64,000 nt of DNA. Origin: Streptomyces justiciae. GTDB lineage: Bacteria > Actinomycetota > Actinomycetes > Streptomycetales > Streptomycetaceae. The notes beneath the pieces were generated by a model. That model worked only from the letters and a program-made list of their open reading frames with translations. It ran no database searches and was not told where the DNA came from. How positions within the stretch are numbered: position 1 is the stretch's first letter; each line of letters begins with the position of its first letter. The stretch lies in assembly GCF_015163075.1 (NCBI RefSeq), contig NZ_JADDXU010000017.1:164972-228971 (forward strand). The letters are read 5' to 3'. The position numbers and the translations under genes are program-made. Positions 33,758-41,085 of this stretch are shown one piece after another.

Positions 33758-34050
33758 GCTCGGAACGCTACGAATTGGAGTGCTCTCGAAGTCAAGCGCG
33801 GACAGCCGTGCGTGCGCCGGACAAGAGAAAGCCCCGACCGGACGGGGGAATCACGGTCGGGGCGGTCCTGTGGTGGGCACGGACGGCGGTCGCCTCTCGG
33901 CGAAAGGCTCCACAGGGCTTCAGCCGAACGATCGTCCCTGTGGGCAAAAGGTGAGGCCCGGGGACACTGTCCCGTCCGTACCCACGTGTCGTTCAACGGG
34001 CAACCACCCTTGGGTGTTCCCCGGTCTGTCGCGTTATGGCGTGAGCTGTG
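33758..34050. other. Hairpin-rich non-coding region upstream of the SDR gene
   Basis: No credible gene. It holds several inverted repeats: GCCCCGACCG/CGGTCGGGGC (33831-33863), CCACAGGG/CCCTGTGG (33910-33943), GGGACACTGTCCC (33961-33973) and CACCC/GGGTG (about 34006-34016). It lies downstream of the HAD gene and upstream of the SDR gene (both leftward), so it must contain the HAD terminator and the SDR promoter; a structured leader or small RNA is possible. Confidence 0.6.
33831..33863. terminator. Perfect 10-bp stem hairpin
   Basis: GCCCCGACCG and CGGTCGGGGC pair fully around a 13-nt loop. It could stop leftward transcription from the HAD/PHP genes. Confidence 0.55.
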
Positions 34051-34725
34051 TCACTGGCCGAACGGGAGCCAGGCGAACGGGCTGTCCGCCAGCGAGGAGA
34101 GCAGGTCGGCGGGGTCGTCGTAGACCGCCTCCGCGCCCGCCCCGACGAGGTCGGCGCGTGGGATGCCGCCGCACAGGACGCCCACGCAGCGCACCCCGGC
34201 CCGGCTGCCCGCCTTCATGTCCCACACGGTGTCGCCGACGAACACCGCCCGCTCGGCGGGGGCGCCTGCCAGTTCCAGGGCGTGCTCGACGGGCTCCGGG
34301 GCGGGCTTGCCCTCGGTGACGTCGTCGGCGCTGGCCGTCGCCGTGATCGCGTCGTCCGCGCCGATCGCACGGCGCAGCGCGGACAGCTCCGCACCGCCCG
34401 CCGAGGTCGCGAGCACCACCGTCCAGCCCTCGTGGTCCAGGCGCCGCAGCAGCCGTCCGGCGTCCCGCAGCGGGGGCAGCCGGTCGAAGTACTGGCCGTA
34501 GAGCGCCTTGTGCGCGGCGCTGAGCTGCTCGTCCTCGTCCTTGTCCCGGTCGTCGCCGAGCAGATGCGCGATCAGATCGTCGGAGCCGAGTCCCACCGCG
34601 CGGTGGACGGCGTGCATCGGCACCTGGTGCCCTGCCTGGCGGAAGGCCTCCCACCAGGTGGTGACGTGCAGATGGTTGGTGTCGACGAGTGTGCCGTCGA
34701 CGTCGAACACGGCGGCCCGTTCCAT
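34051..34725 (-). CDS. HAD-superfamily phosphatase
   Basis: A 224-aa HAD hydrolase of the phosphoglycolate phosphatase/beta-phosphoglucomutase type. Motif I FDVDGTLVD is at residues 7-15, motif II is TSAGGAEL, motif III Lys is in EGKPAPEP and motif IV VFVGDTVWDM. The insertion between motifs I and II is a four-helix cap (HAVHRAVGLGSDDLIAHLL). It removes phosphate from a small metabolite in the cytoplasm; the substrate is unknown. It starts 40 nt after the PHP gene on the same strand and may be co-transcribed with it. Confidence 0.9.
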   Translation of the reverse strand: MERAAVFDVDGTLVDTNHLHVTTWWEAFRQAGHQVPMHAVHRAVGLGSDDLIAHLLGDDRDKDEDEQLSAAHKALYGQYFDRLPPLRDAGRLLRRLDHEGWTVVLATSAGGAELSALRRAIGADDAITATASADDVTEGKPAPEPVEHALELAGAPAERAVFVGDTVWDMKAGSRAGVRCVGVLCGGIPRADLVGAGAEAVYDDPADLLSSLADSPFAWLPFGQ

Positions 34726-34765
34726 ACGCCCCGTCCTTCCCTCGCCTCACCGCACGGGTACCACC

Positions 34766-35806
34766 TCAGGAGCCGATCACTCGGGACGGCGTCCGGCGGT
34801 CCCGGGTCCAGGCCAGCAGCTCTTCCTGTGACCACGTGGTGATCACCCGCTCGGCGGGCACCTCGCACTCCTCGGCGCGGGCGCAGCCGAGGATCTGCCA
34901 GTCGAGCTGGCCCGGCGCGTGCGCGTCGGTGTCGATCGAGAAGAGCGCGTCGGCCGCCACAGCTTGGCGGAGCAGCCGGCGAGGCGGGTCGAGCCGCTCG
35001 GGACGGCTGTTGATCTCCACGGCCGTGCCGGACTCGGCGCACGCGCCGAACACCTCGTCCGCGTCGAACTCCGACTCCGGCCGTCCGCGCCCGGTGACCA
35101 GCCGTCCCGTGCAGTGCCCGAGGACGTCGGCGTGCGGATTGCGTACGGCGGCCACCATGCGGCGGGTCATCGAGCGGGCGTCCATGCGCAGCTTGGAGTG
35201 CACGGAGACGACCACGACGTCCAGCCGCTCCAGCAGCTCCTCCTCCTGGTCGAGCGAGCCGTCGTCGAGGATGTCGCACTCGATGCCGGTGAGCAGCCGG
35301 AACGGTGCCCAGGTCGCGTTCAGCTCCGCCACCACGTCCAGCTGCTCGCGCAGCCGTTCGGGGGACAGGCCCCGGGCCACGGTGAGGCGCGGGGAGTGGT
35401 CGGTGAGCACGGCCCACTCGTGCCCGAGCTCGGCCGCGGTCCGGCCCATCTCCTCGATCGGGCTGCCCCCGTCCGACCAGTCGGAGTGGAGATGACAGTC
35501 GCCGCGCAGGAGGGCCCGGAGCTTGTCGCCGCCCCGGGTGGCGGGTCGCTCCGCCGCTTCGCCCTCCAGCTTCTCCAGGTATCCCGGCACCCGTCCGGCC
35601 AGCGCCTCGACCGCCACCTGCGCGGTCTTGGGGCCGACGCCCTTCAGGTCCTCCAGCGTCCCGGCGGCCGCCCGCTCGCGCAGCTCCGCCTCCGGAAGGC
35701 CGGCCAGCACCCGGGCGGCCGTACGGAAGGCGCGCACCCGGTACGAGGGTGCGAGGGACCGCTCCAGCAGGAAGGCGATCCGGTCCAGTGCCGCCACGGG
35801 CTCCAT
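34766..35806 (-). CDS. PHP-domain phosphoesterase with N-terminal PolX-like helix-hairpin-helix region
   Basis: A 346-aa protein. Residues 1-85 resemble the 8-kDa/HhH part of family X polymerases (RAFRTAARVLAGLPEAEL, LEDLKGVGPKTAQVAVEAL). A PHP domain follows: RGDCHLHSDWSDGG, VLTDHSPRLTVA, VSVHSKLRM, GHCTGRLVTGRGR and IDTDAHAPGQL, with metal-binding His/Asp. The polymerase palm and thumb found between these parts in PolX are missing. PHP domains act as 3'-5' exonucleases or phosphatases, so a DNA-end-trimming role is possible. GGAGG lies 5 nt before ATG 35806; longer frames are not used. Confidence 0.85.
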   Translation of the reverse strand: MEPVAALDRIAFLLERSLAPSYRVRAFRTAARVLAGLPEAELRERAAAGTLEDLKGVGPKTAQVAVEALAGRVPGYLEKLEGEAAERPATRGGDKLRALLRGDCHLHSDWSDGGSPIEEMGRTAAELGHEWAVLTDHSPRLTVARGLSPERLREQLDVVAELNATWAPFRLLTGIECDILDDGSLDQEEELLERLDVVVVSVHSKLRMDARSMTRRMVAAVRNPHADVLGHCTGRLVTGRGRPESEFDADEVFGACAESGTAVEINSRPERLDPPRRLLRQAVAADALFSIDTDAHAPGQLDWQILGCARAEECEVPAERVITTWSQEELLAWTRDRRTPSRVIGS

Positions 35807-35934
35807 CGCCACCTCCTCGACCGGGGTCCCTTCCAGGGTTCCCCGGCCCGGAGGGGAGCGCACGGCGAGCCCGTCGGGTACATCCGGGACAACTCGTACG
35901 GTTCTCGCACGGTTCGCCGATCCGGAATGCGTTC

Positions 35935-35940
35935 TACGCT
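35935..35940 (+). promoter_or_regulatory. Leaderless -10 box TACGCT
   Basis: TACGCT ends 7 nt before ATG 35948 and no ribosome binding site is present. Confidence 0.5.
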
Positions 35941-35947
35941 CTATTGC

Positions 35948-36190
35948 ATGACCGAAGTCGCGAGCCCGCACATCTCCCATCCGCGGATCCTGGTGCTCGG
36001 GGTCCAGCCCGGAACGCCGCCGTTCCGCATCGTGGAGATCGACGGAGAAGTGGTCGGTGAGGCGAAGACCGTCACCGACGTCCTGGAGGCCGCCGCCGCG
36101 TTCGGCATCACGGTCCACGACCTGGACGACCCGGACGTGGTCCGCTGGGTGGGCGGCGACAAGTTCACCTGGACCCGGCACCAGCCCTGA
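35948..36190 (+). CDS. Small conserved hypothetical protein
   Basis: An 80-aa protein, with IDGEVVGEAKTVTDVLEAAA and VRWVGGDKFTWTRH in the C-terminal half. No known domain, membrane segment or signal peptide is visible; it is probably a small cytoplasmic alpha/beta protein. The start appears leaderless. It is divergent from the PHP gene and ends 3 nt before the stop of the GH16 gene on the other strand. It resembles short proteins conserved in Streptomyces, but its function is unknown. Confidence 0.75.
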   Translation: MTEVASPHISHPRILVLGVQPGTPPFRIVEIDGEVVGEAKTVTDVLEAAAAFGITVHDLDDPDVVRWVGGDKFTWTRHQP

Positions 36191-36193
36191 CCG

Positions 36194-37426
36194 TCAGCCG
36201 ACCGTCCATTTCTGGTTGGCGCCGCCCGTGCAGGTCCAGAGCTGGAGCCGGGTGCCGTTGGCCGAGTTGTTGCCGGTCACGTCCAGGCACTTGTCGGCCT
36301 GCGGGTTGACGATGTCGTGCGCGGCGGTGACGGTCCAGCGCTGGGCGGCGGTGCCGTTGCAGTCGTAGAGCTGTACGGCGGTCCCGTCCGCGGTGCCGCC
36401 GCCCGTCACGTCCAGGCACTTGCCGAGCGCGCGGAGCGTGCCGTCGCCGCCGGCGGTCCACTGCTGGGCGGCGGTGCCGTTGCAGTCGTAGAGCTGTACG
36501 GGGGTGCCGTTCGCGGGGTTCGCGCCGGCGACGTCGACGCACTTGCCGGCGAGGCCCCTGATCGCGGTGCCGGTGGCGGTGTCGCCGGTGGTCACCGAGA
36601 CGTGGTCCACGACCAGCTGCTGCGGGAAGGCCGTGGAACCGTCGGGGTCGCCGGGCCAGTAGCCGCCGACCGCGAGGTTCAGGATCAGGAAGAACGGCTT
36701 GTTGAACACCCAGGTGCGGCCGCCCAAGTCGGCCGGGGTGCGTCGCTGGTACACGTTTCCGTCCACGGACCAGGTGATCGAGTCCGGCGCCCAGTCGACG
36801 GCGAAGGTGTGGAAGGCGTCCGCGAAGGCCTGCCCGCCCGGGAGGGTGTACCCCGCGCCGATGCCGCCCGAGCCGGAGTAGCCGGGGCCATGGATCGTGC
36901 CGTGCACGGTGGAGGGCTCGAAGCCGACGTTCTCCATGACGTCGATCTCGCCGGAGTCGGGCCAGTTGACCGGGGTGCCGAGCATCCAGAACGCCGGCCA
37001 CATGCCCTGCCCGCGCGGGATCTTCATCCGCGCCTCGACGTGCCCGTACTGTGCGGTGAACTTCCCCGAGGTGTTGAGGCGGGCCGACGTGTACTGGCAC
37101 GTGCCGTACCAGCACTGGTAGTTGGCGGGGTTCTCGCGGCGGGCGGTGATGACCAGATGGCCCTGGCCGTCGAGGGCCGCGTTCCGGTTGCCCGCCGTGT
37201 AGTACTGCCGTTCGTGGTTGTTGACGTTGTCGCCGGTCTCGATCTGCCACTTCGAGGTGTCGACGGAGGCGCCGGCGGGGCCGTCGAAGGTGTCGGAGAA
37301 GGTCACGGCCGCGGCGATGGCGTCGGCAGGCTGCTGCGCCTGCGCGGAGCCGGTGGCGGCGGTGGCCACGAGGACGGCGGACAGAGCGGCGAACAGGCAC
37401 TTCCGGAGCAGGCGTGGGGCTGTCAC
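36194..37426 (-). CDS. Secreted GH16 beta-glucanase with ricin-type lectin domain
   Basis: A 410-aa protein. The Sec signal peptide ends near AQAQQ (residues about 28-32). The GH16 catalytic domain follows, with the nucleophile and acid/base in GEIDVMENVG (E-x-D-x-x-E) and support motifs FWMLGTPVNW and FHTFAVDWAP. Residues about 285-410 are a three-fold R-type lectin (QQWTAGGDGTL, QRWTVTAAHD, QKWTVG end the repeats). It should cleave beta-1,3- or beta-1,3-1,4-glucans outside the cell, with the lectin holding the substrate. GTG 37426 has AAGGGAG upstream. An AT-rich TCTTGATTTAAGA palindrome at 37465-37477 may be an operator. Confidence 0.93.
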   Translation of the reverse strand: MTAPRLLRKCLFAALSAVLVATAATGSAQAQQPADAIAAAVTFSDTFDGPAGASVDTSKWQIETGDNVNNHERQYYTAGNRNAALDGQGHLVITARRENPANYQCWYGTCQYTSARLNTSGKFTAQYGHVEARMKIPRGQGMWPAFWMLGTPVNWPDSGEIDVMENVGFEPSTVHGTIHGPGYSGSGGIGAGYTLPGGQAFADAFHTFAVDWAPDSITWSVDGNVYQRRTPADLGGRTWVFNKPFFLILNLAVGGYWPGDPDGSTAFPQQLVVDHVSVTTGDTATGTAIRGLAGKCVDVAGANPANGTPVQLYDCNGTAAQQWTAGGDGTLRALGKCLDVTGGGTADGTAVQLYDCNGTAAQRWTVTAAHDIVNPQADKCLDVTGNNSANGTRLQLWTCTGGANQKWTVG

Positions 37427-37590
37427 GGTGCTCCCTTCCTGAGGTGGGGGGTGAAGGCGTCGCCTCTTGATTTAAGAAGTGAGATAAGCGTCCGTCAATA
37501 CCTTGGTACGGACCAGGAGTTGAGAGGCGAGACCCGATGCGCGGCCACACTTCGGTCGGCGCCGAAGTCTCCGGTTCCTAAGATCGCCCC

Positions 37591-38364
37591 ATGGAAGGCC
37601 TCGGAGAGATACTCGCCGTCCTCGCCGCGGGCGTCGGCGCCGGTGCCGTCAACGCCGCCGTCGGGTCGGGCACGCTCATCAGCTTCCCGGTGCTGCTCGC
37701 GACCGGGCTGCCGCCGGTGACCGCCACCGTCTCCAACGCGCTCGGCCTGGTCCCCGGCTCGATCAGCGCCGCCATCGGCTACCGCAGGGAACTCGCGGGG
37801 CAGCGCGGCCGGGTGCTCAAGTGGAGCGCCGGCGCCGTGCTCGGCGGACTGACCGGGGCCACGCTGCTGCTGGTGCTGCCGGCCGCGGCGTTCGAGGCGA
37901 TCGTGCCCGTGCTGGTGGGCCTCGCGCTCGTGCTGGTCGCCTTCCAGCCGCTGATCGGCCGACGCCTCCGCGAGCGCCGCGCCCGCACCGGCCGGACCGC
38001 CGTCCGTGCCGACGGCGGCCCGCCGCTGCTGGTCGGGCTGACCCTGGCGAGCGTCTACGGCGGCTACTTCTCCGCCGCCCAGGGAATCATCTACGTCTCC
38101 CTGATGGGCATGCGCCTCGACGACGGCCTGCAACGGCTCAACGCAGTCAAGAACGTCCTCGTCGCCCTGGTGAACACCGTCGCCGCGCTCTTCTTCCTCT
38201 TCGCCGCCGACTTCGACTGGACGGCCGTGGCGCTCCTCGCGGTCGGGTCCGCCGCCGGCGGTCAGATCGGGGCCGCGGCAGGCCGCCGGTTGCGTCCGGC
38301 GGTCCTGCGCACCCTCATCGTGGTCGTCGGCACGGTGGCCATCGTCCAGCTGTCGACGCGCTGA
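37591..38364 (+). CDS. TauE/SafE family membrane transporter
   Basis: A 257-aa protein with about eight hydrophobic helices. The family repeats begin GVGAGAVNAAVGSGTLISFP and LTLASVYGGYFSAAQGIIY, with the conserved GxGG-like and NAxK motifs (LQRLNAVKNVLVALVN). Members export sulfite, sulfoacetate or other organic anions. No sulfur genes are nearby, so the substrate is open. ATG 37591 starts MEGLGEILAVLAAG. It converges on the VanZ gene with 3 nt between stops. Confidence 0.9.
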   Translation: MEGLGEILAVLAAGVGAGAVNAAVGSGTLISFPVLLATGLPPVTATVSNALGLVPGSISAAIGYRRELAGQRGRVLKWSAGAVLGGLTGATLLLVLPAAAFEAIVPVLVGLALVLVAFQPLIGRRLRERRARTGRTAVRADGGPPLLVGLTLASVYGGYFSAAQGIIYVSLMGMRLDDGLQRLNAVKNVLVALVNTVAALFFLFAADFDWTAVALLAVGSAAGGQIGAAAGRRLRPAVLRTLIVVVGTVAIVQLSTR

Positions 38365-38367
38365 CCC

Positions 38368-38901
38368 TCAGCGGTGCACCGCCCGGCTCAGCCGCCGCCC
38401 CAGCAGCAGATACCCGATCAGCGCCCCCGTGGTGTTCAGGATGACGTCGTCGATGTCGAAGGCCCGCCCCGTGATCAGCGCGCCCTGCGCGAACTCCACC
38501 AGCAGCATCACCACGGCCGTCAGCAGCAGGACCCGCAGCACCCCGCGCGTTCGCGGCGCGAGGACCGGGACCAGGACGCCGAACGGGATGCCCAGCAGCA
38601 GGTTGCCGCCGATCTGCTTGACGGCGTCCCGCAGTTCGGGCTGGTCGAGATAGGCCCGCAGGGAGCGGCCCGGGTGCAGATTGGTGTGCGTCAGCGCCTC
38701 CGACGCGGGCGACGGCTCCAGGGTCAGCCGGGCCAGCACCACCGCGAACGCCACCATGAAGGCGAACGCGGCCACCATCGCCACCAGTCGGCGGACGACC
38801 GCCAAAGGGTTCCGCCGCGGCTTCGGGGCGGGCTCGGGTTTGTCGGACTTGGTGGTGCGCAGGCGGAACGCGGATCGCGGACGTAAGGCTGCTCGGGCCA
38901 T
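38368..38901 (-). CDS. VanZ-family membrane protein
   Basis: A 177-aa protein with a basic cytoplasmic N-terminus (about 35 aa) and four hydrophobic helices. The VanZ signature FDIDDVILNTTGALIGYLL is close to the C-terminus, and NLLLGIPFGVLVPVL precedes it. VanZ proteins give low-level teicoplanin resistance in enterococci and otherwise have unknown cell-envelope roles. GGAGGA lies upstream of ATG 38901. It is divergent from the antiporter operon over a 218-nt region in which no site was identified. Confidence 0.9.
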   Translation of the reverse strand: MARAALRPRSAFRLRTTKSDKPEPAPKPRRNPLAVVRRLVAMVAAFAFMVAFAVVLARLTLEPSPASEALTHTNLHPGRSLRAYLDQPELRDAVKQIGGNLLLGIPFGVLVPVLAPRTRGVLRVLLLTAVVMLLVEFAQGALITGRAFDIDDVILNTTGALIGYLLLGRRLSRAVHR

Positions 38902-39119
38902 GCGGTCCTCCAGTCTTCAACTTCCCTGCGTCGTAAGGCGATTACCCGCGAACGGGCCGAGAATGCGGCGCCGCCCGGTCCGGTCGCAGACGCCCGCGGT
39001 TTCCCTTCGTACGGGCGGGGCACTCCGGGCTGAGACCCGCGCGCGCCGCCGCCACCCGTCCCCGGGGCGGTGTTTGGATGGCGCGAAAGCCGTGCCGGCA
39101 GGTCCCGAGGAGGTGGCGC

Positions 39120-39302
39120 ATGAACCGGCGTACGACGCTCCTCATCGCGGCCGAGGCCCTGGCCTGGTGGTGCGCGCTCGCCGCACTGTGGCTGGTCCTC
39201 ATCAGCACGGTGGACACCCTCGAACTCGTGGTCGGGGCGAGCGCCGCGGGCGTGGCGGCGCTCGCGGCCACCGCCGCCCGGCGGGTGGTGAGCGCCCGGT
39301 GA
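39120..39302 (+). CDS. mnhE: Short MrpE/MbhA-like antiporter subunit
   Basis: A 60-aa protein with two hydrophobic helices (LALWLVLISTVDTLELVVGA-like region near residues 20-40, and GVAALAATAARRVV). It corresponds to the N-terminal half of MrpE (usually about 160 aa); the cytoplasmic C-terminal domain is missing. GAGGAGG precedes ATG 39120. It opens a six-gene operon in which every start overlaps the previous stop, which suggests fixed stoichiometry in a membrane complex. Assignment rests on weak similarity plus gene order, as the first gene of Mrp/Mbh clusters is often the E/A subunit. Confidence 0.65.
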   Translation: MNRRTTLLIAAEALAWWCALAALWLVLISTVDTLELVVGASAAGVAALAATAARRVVSAR

Positions 39303-39751
39303 ACGGCTGGATCCTCGCCGCGACCGTCGCGCTCGGTGCGGGGGTGGGCACGGCCCTGTGGGGCGTCGCCACCGGTCCGCTGCGCCGCCGGGTGGTGGCC
39401 CAGAACATGTCGACCGCGTTGGTCTGCCCGGCCCTCCTGCTGCTCTCCCAGGGGTACACCCGGCCGTCGTACGTCGATCTCGCCCTGGTGCTCGCGCTGC
39501 TGGGCCCGGTCGGCACCCTCGTCTTCGCCCGGCTGCTCGCCGACGAACTGGCCGACGACCCGCCCCGCGCCTGGGGCGTGACCTGGGCGGTCGCCGGGTT
39601 CGGCGCCGTGGTCGTCGGGGTCGTCAGCGCGGCCACCGGGCCGAGCCGGGCCATGGTGAAGCTCCTCGTGATCGGGGCGCTGCTGATCGGCGGCAACGTC
39701 GTCGCCTCCCGCGCGCTGTCCGGCGGATTCCGCGGGGTCGGCCGTGGCTGA
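39299..39751 (+). CDS. mnhF: MrpF-like subunit with MrpG-like C-terminal extension
   Basis: A 150-aa membrane protein. Residues 1-90 match MrpF/MbhB (VAQNMSTALVCPALLLLSQ, SYVDLALVLALLGPVGTLVF). The last 60 residues add two helices, GFGAVVVGVVSAATGPS and KLLVIGALLIGGNVVASRAL, the latter resembling the end of MrpG/MbhC. It is probably a fusion of the F and a shortened G subunit. GTG 39299 overlaps the previous stop by 4 nt (GTGA). Part of a cation/proton antiporter complex in the cell membrane. Confidence 0.75.
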   Translation: MNGWILAATVALGAGVGTALWGVATGPLRRRVVAQNMSTALVCPALLLLSQGYTRPSYVDLALVLALLGPVGTLVFARLLADELADDPPRAWGVTWAVAGFGAVVVGVVSAATGPSRAMVKLLVIGALLIGGNVVASRALSGGFRGVGRG

Positions 39752-40004
39752 CGCCGTGATCGTCGTCGTACTCCTGCTGGTCGGCGCCACCGCCACCACG
39801 GCCGTCGCGGTCCGCGACCCCGCGCGGCAGGCGCTCGTGCTGTCCGTCCTCGGCGTCGTCCTCGCCGTCCTGTTCACGGTGCTGCAAGCGCCCGACGTAG
39901 GGCTGTCGCAGCTCGCCGTGGGCTCCGCGCTCACACCGCTGTTGCTGCTGCTGACGGTCCGCAAGGTCAGACGGCGTGCCCGAGGCAAGGGGCGCCAGGA
40001 GTGA
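39744..40004 (+). CDS. DUF4040 (MbhD-like) antiporter subunit
   Basis: An 86-aa protein with three hydrophobic helices (VIVVVLLLVGATATTAVAV, VLSVLGVVLAVLFTVLQAP, LAVGSALTPLLLLLTV). The segment LQAPDVGLSQLAVGSALTP is the DUF4040/MbhD signature, equivalent to the C-terminal part of MrpA. The start is GTG 39744, overlapping the previous gene by 8 nt. In Mbh and Mrp complexes this subunit sits next to the MrpB-like protein, as here. Confidence 0.85.
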   Translation: MADAVIVVVLLLVGATATTAVAVRDPARQALVLSVLGVVLAVLFTVLQAPDVGLSQLAVGSALTPLLLLLTVRKVRRRARGKGRQE

Positions 40005-40738
40005 GCCGGCGCGTCCGGCTGTGGCTCGTGGCCGTCGGCGGCGGCGCTCTCGCCGCGCTGCTCGTGGCCGCCTGCCTCGACCTGCCGGCCTTCGGCGGCG
40101 CCCGGCACCCCTACGGCGACCGGGCCGTGCGCGAAGCGCTCGCCCGGCACACCGCCAACACCGTCGCCTCCGTCAACTTCGACCAGCGGGCCTTCGACAC
40201 CCTCGGCGAGATGACCATCCTGTTCGCGGCCGTCCTCGGCTGCGTGGTCCTGCTGCGCCAGACCCGCGACGAGCACCGCGCCCGCCCCGAGCCCGAGCCG
40301 GTGGCCCTGCCGGTCCGCCGCTACGCCCTCGTCGTGCTGCCCGTCGCCCTGCTCACCGGCCTCTACGTCGTCGCCCACGGCCAGCTCAGCCCCGGCGGCG
40401 GCTTCCAGGGCGGCGTCGTCGCCGCGACCTCCCTGCACCTGCTCTACCTGGGCGCCGACTACCGCGCCCTGGAACGCATCCGCCCGGTCGGCCTGTACGA
40501 GGTCGGCGACGCCCTCGCCGTCTCCGCCTACCTGGTCACCGGCATCGCGGGCCTCATCGGCGGCTCCGCCTTCCTCGCCAACACGCTGCTGCCGTACGGC
40601 ACCTTCAACACGCTCTCCTCCGGCGGCACCGTCCCGCTGCTGAACGCGGCCATCGGCATGGAGGTCGCCTGCGCGGTCGTGGTGCTGCTCGCCCGCTTCC
40701 TGGACCAGGCCGTCGAGATCGAGGAAGAGGGGAAGTGA
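40001..40738 (+). CDS. mnhB: MbhE-MrpB fusion antiporter subunit
   Basis: A 245-aa membrane protein. Residues 1-90 resemble MbhE or the end of MrpA (NFDQRAFDTLGEMTILFAAV), and residues 105-245 are MrpB/MbhF (GLYVVAHGQLSPGGGFQGG, with AAIGMEVACAVVVLLARFL). The HGxxSPGGGFQGG motif is diagnostic. GTG 40001 overlaps the DUF4040 stop (GTGA). It forms part of the proton/cation path with the C and D subunits that follow. Confidence 0.88.
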   Translation: MSRRVRLWLVAVGGGALAALLVAACLDLPAFGGARHPYGDRAVREALARHTANTVASVNFDQRAFDTLGEMTILFAAVLGCVVLLRQTRDEHRARPEPEPVALPVRRYALVVLPVALLTGLYVVAHGQLSPGGGFQGGVVAATSLHLLYLGADYRALERIRPVGLYEVGDALAVSAYLVTGIAGLIGGSAFLANTLLPYGTFNTLSSGGTVPLLNAAIGMEVACAVVVLLARFLDQAVEIEEEGK

Positions 40739-41085
40739 TGGGCGTCCTGCCGTACCTCGTCGCCGCGTGGATCTTCCTGGCCGGCTGCTACGGCCTCGCC
40801 ACCAGCCGCAATCTGATCCACGCCGTCGGCTGTCTGTCCGTGTGCCAGTCGGCCACCTACGTCCTGCTGCTGGCCGTCGGCTATCGCGACGACGCGACCG
40901 CGCCGGTCTTCTCCGACGTGAAGCCCGGCTCCCGGCCGGTCGTCGACCCCGTCGTGCAGGCGCTGACCCTGACCGACGTCGTGGTCGGCGCCACCGTCAC
41001 CGCGCTACTGCTCGCCCTCGTGGTGCAGGTCTCCAAGCGGCACGGCACGGTCGACCCCGACGAACTCTCGGAGCTGCGCGGCTGA
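40738..41085 (+). CDS. mnhC: MrpC/NuoK-like antiporter subunit
   Basis: A 115-aa protein with three hydrophobic helices (LVAAWIFLAGCYGLATSRN, AVGCLSVCQSATYVLLLAVG, DVVVGATVTALLLALVVQV). The final one carries the MrpC/NuoK signature ALTLTDVVVGATVTAL. It is homologous to NuoK of complex I. ATG 40738 and the previous TGA share one base (TGATG). A short basic-acidic cytoplasmic tail ends the protein. Confidence 0.92.
   Translation: MGVLPYLVAAWIFLAGCYGLATSRNLIHAVGCLSVCQSATYVLLLAVGYRDDATAPVFSDVKPGSRPVVDPVVQALTLTDVVVGATVTALLLALVVQVSKRHGTVDPDELSELRG

Noticed and set aside
33654..34319. A 221-aa frame across the hairpin-rich region
   Set aside because: It covers inverted repeats and the antisense of two genes, with an Arg/Pro-rich meaningless translation.
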